Shown here piece by piece: positions 63,477 through 64,000 of a stretch of DNA of 64,000 nt. Position numbers and translations under genes: made by a program. Source of the DNA: Thermococcus sp. 18S1 (GTDB lineage: Archaea > Methanobacteriota_B > Thermococci > Thermococcales > Thermococcaceae); NCBI RefSeq assembly GCF_012027645.1, contig NZ_SNUU01000001.1, forward strand, positions 744,001 to 808,000. The letters are read 5' to 3'. The notes under the pieces are model-generated. The model did not search any database. It had not been told where the DNA came from and saw nothing but the letters and a program-made list of their open reading frames with translations. Each line of letters opens with the position of its first letter. The first letter of the stretch is position 1.

Positions 63477-64000
63477 TCACCCTTCCACCTTCTCAATCCC
63501 TATCTTCGCCTGAACCTCGGGCCACTCGACGACGTAGCCTTTCACCTCGCCGAAGATTACCTCGGTTGCCCTCGTCTCCTTCTCCACGTAGTCGAGGTTC
63601 TCCTTGAGGAGCTCGCGGTTCTCGTCGGTGGTCTCTATGGTGACGACTATCCTGTCGTTGACGTCCAAATCAAGGCGCTTCCTCATCTCCTGTATCCTCC
63701 TGACGAACTCCCTGGCGAGGCCCTCGGCGAGGAGCTCTCTGGTGAGGGTCTTATCCACGAAGACCCTTCCGCCCTCGAACTCCTCACTGACAAAGAAGTC
63801 CGGCAGTTTCTCCTCGATTGTCAAATGCTCCCTCGTGAGGTGGAAGGTCTTGCCCTCTATTTCCACGTCCATCTCTCCCCTCTCGTAGAGCTCCTTTCCA
63901 TTCTCGTTTATCCAGGCTATCACGAGCTTGGCGTCGCCCTTGAACTCCGGCCCAACCTTGGCGAAGTTCGGCTTGATGACGAGCTCGCGCTCGACCTTGC
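63477..64000 (-). CDS. ileS: Isoleucyl-tRNA synthetase, 3' part
   Basis: C-terminal piece of a class I synthetase that charges isoleucine; the gene continues beyond the right edge. LARELVIKPNFAKVGPEF-type sequence, then LLAEGLAREFVRRIQEMRKR and LDLDVNDRIVVTIET, is the tail seen in archaeal and eukaryotic IleRS. The catalytic and editing domains lie outside the window. The chain ends EKVEG. A 49-base gap separates it from the convergent membrane protein gene. Confidence 0.9.
   Translation of the reverse strand, partial: KVERELVIKPNFAKVGPEFKGDAKLVIAWINENGKELYERGEMDVEIEGKTFHLTREHLTIEEKLPDFFVSEEFEGGRVFVDKTLTRELLAEGLAREFVRRIQEMRKRLDLDVNDRIVVTIETTDENRELLKENLDYVEKETRATEVIFGEVKGYVVEWPEVQAKIGIEKVEG

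Overview
The window is a dense chromosomal segment of a hyperthermophilic euryarchaeon, almost certainly a Thermococcus. Supporting signs are an A-type ATP synthase, PriS/PriL primase, an archaeal RNase P RNA plus its Pop5 subunit, a CGP-type C-terminal anchor on an amylopullulanase, a TrmB-type sugar regulator with a Thermococcales glycolytic motif, GGTGA-type ribosome binding sites and TATA/BRE promoters. Genes are tightly packed, many overlap by 4-20 bases, and the background is GC-rich. I see no tRNA or rRNA gene, no intact insertion sequence and no CRISPR array.

Layout. 1-2.5 kb: end of the A-ATP synthase operon (atpB 3' part, atpD) and an AlaX-type alanyl-tRNA editing protein. 2.5-8.7 kb (minus strand): two orphan pairs of peptide-type ABC permeases enclosing a PP-loop ATPase and a membrane protein. 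8.8-11.7 kb (minus): radical SAM protein, pyrK, pyrC. 12.1-19.2 kb (plus): a complete oligopeptide ABC operon (binding protein, two permeases, two ATPases) that may also power the orphan permeases. 19.2-25.2 kb: small membrane protein, nadE, an EamA exporter, glutamine synthetase with a perfect inverted repeat in its promoter, a UPF0216 gene and surface proteins. 25.3-28.7 kb: RNase P RNA whose 3' end overlaps a convergent EamA gene, then priS and priL. 28.9-33.6 kb: KaiC-like ATPase, a secreted OB-fold-like protein overlapping a TctA-family permease, and a PUA-domain RNA methyltransferase.

33.66-35.47 kb is the most striking part: 1,802 consecutive bases without one CpG inside CpG-rich DNA. 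It holds a leaderless secreted or membrane-anchored protein with a transglutaminase-like Cys/His core and, convergent to it, a 5'-truncated reading frame that stops where CpG reappears. An AAA+ ATPase of the DUF234/DUF4143 type follows, preceded by two identical-format palindromes 33 bp apart, a probable autoregulatory operator.

37-45.7 kb: methyltransferase, serpin, M20 peptidase, PqqD-like protein, OPT oligopeptide transporter, beta-lactamase-fold hydrolase, phosphohexomutase and UPF0146. 45.7-59.1 kb is a maltodextrin/starch module: MalE-MalF-MalG, a GH57 amylopullulanase and MalK in one minus-strand operon under a glycolytic-motif promoter, a cyclomaltodextrinase/neopullulanase, the divergent TrmBL1-type regulator and glycogen synthase. 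External starch is cut by the amylopullulanase, dextrins enter through MalEFGK and are cleaved inside, and the regulator senses the sugars. 59-64 kb: RNase P Pop5 subunit, a radical SAM protein, several poorly characterised membrane proteins and the 3' end of ileS.

Peptide import (three permease pairs, an OPT carrier, an M20 peptidase) and dextrin import fit a peptide- and polysaccharide-fermenting heterotroph.
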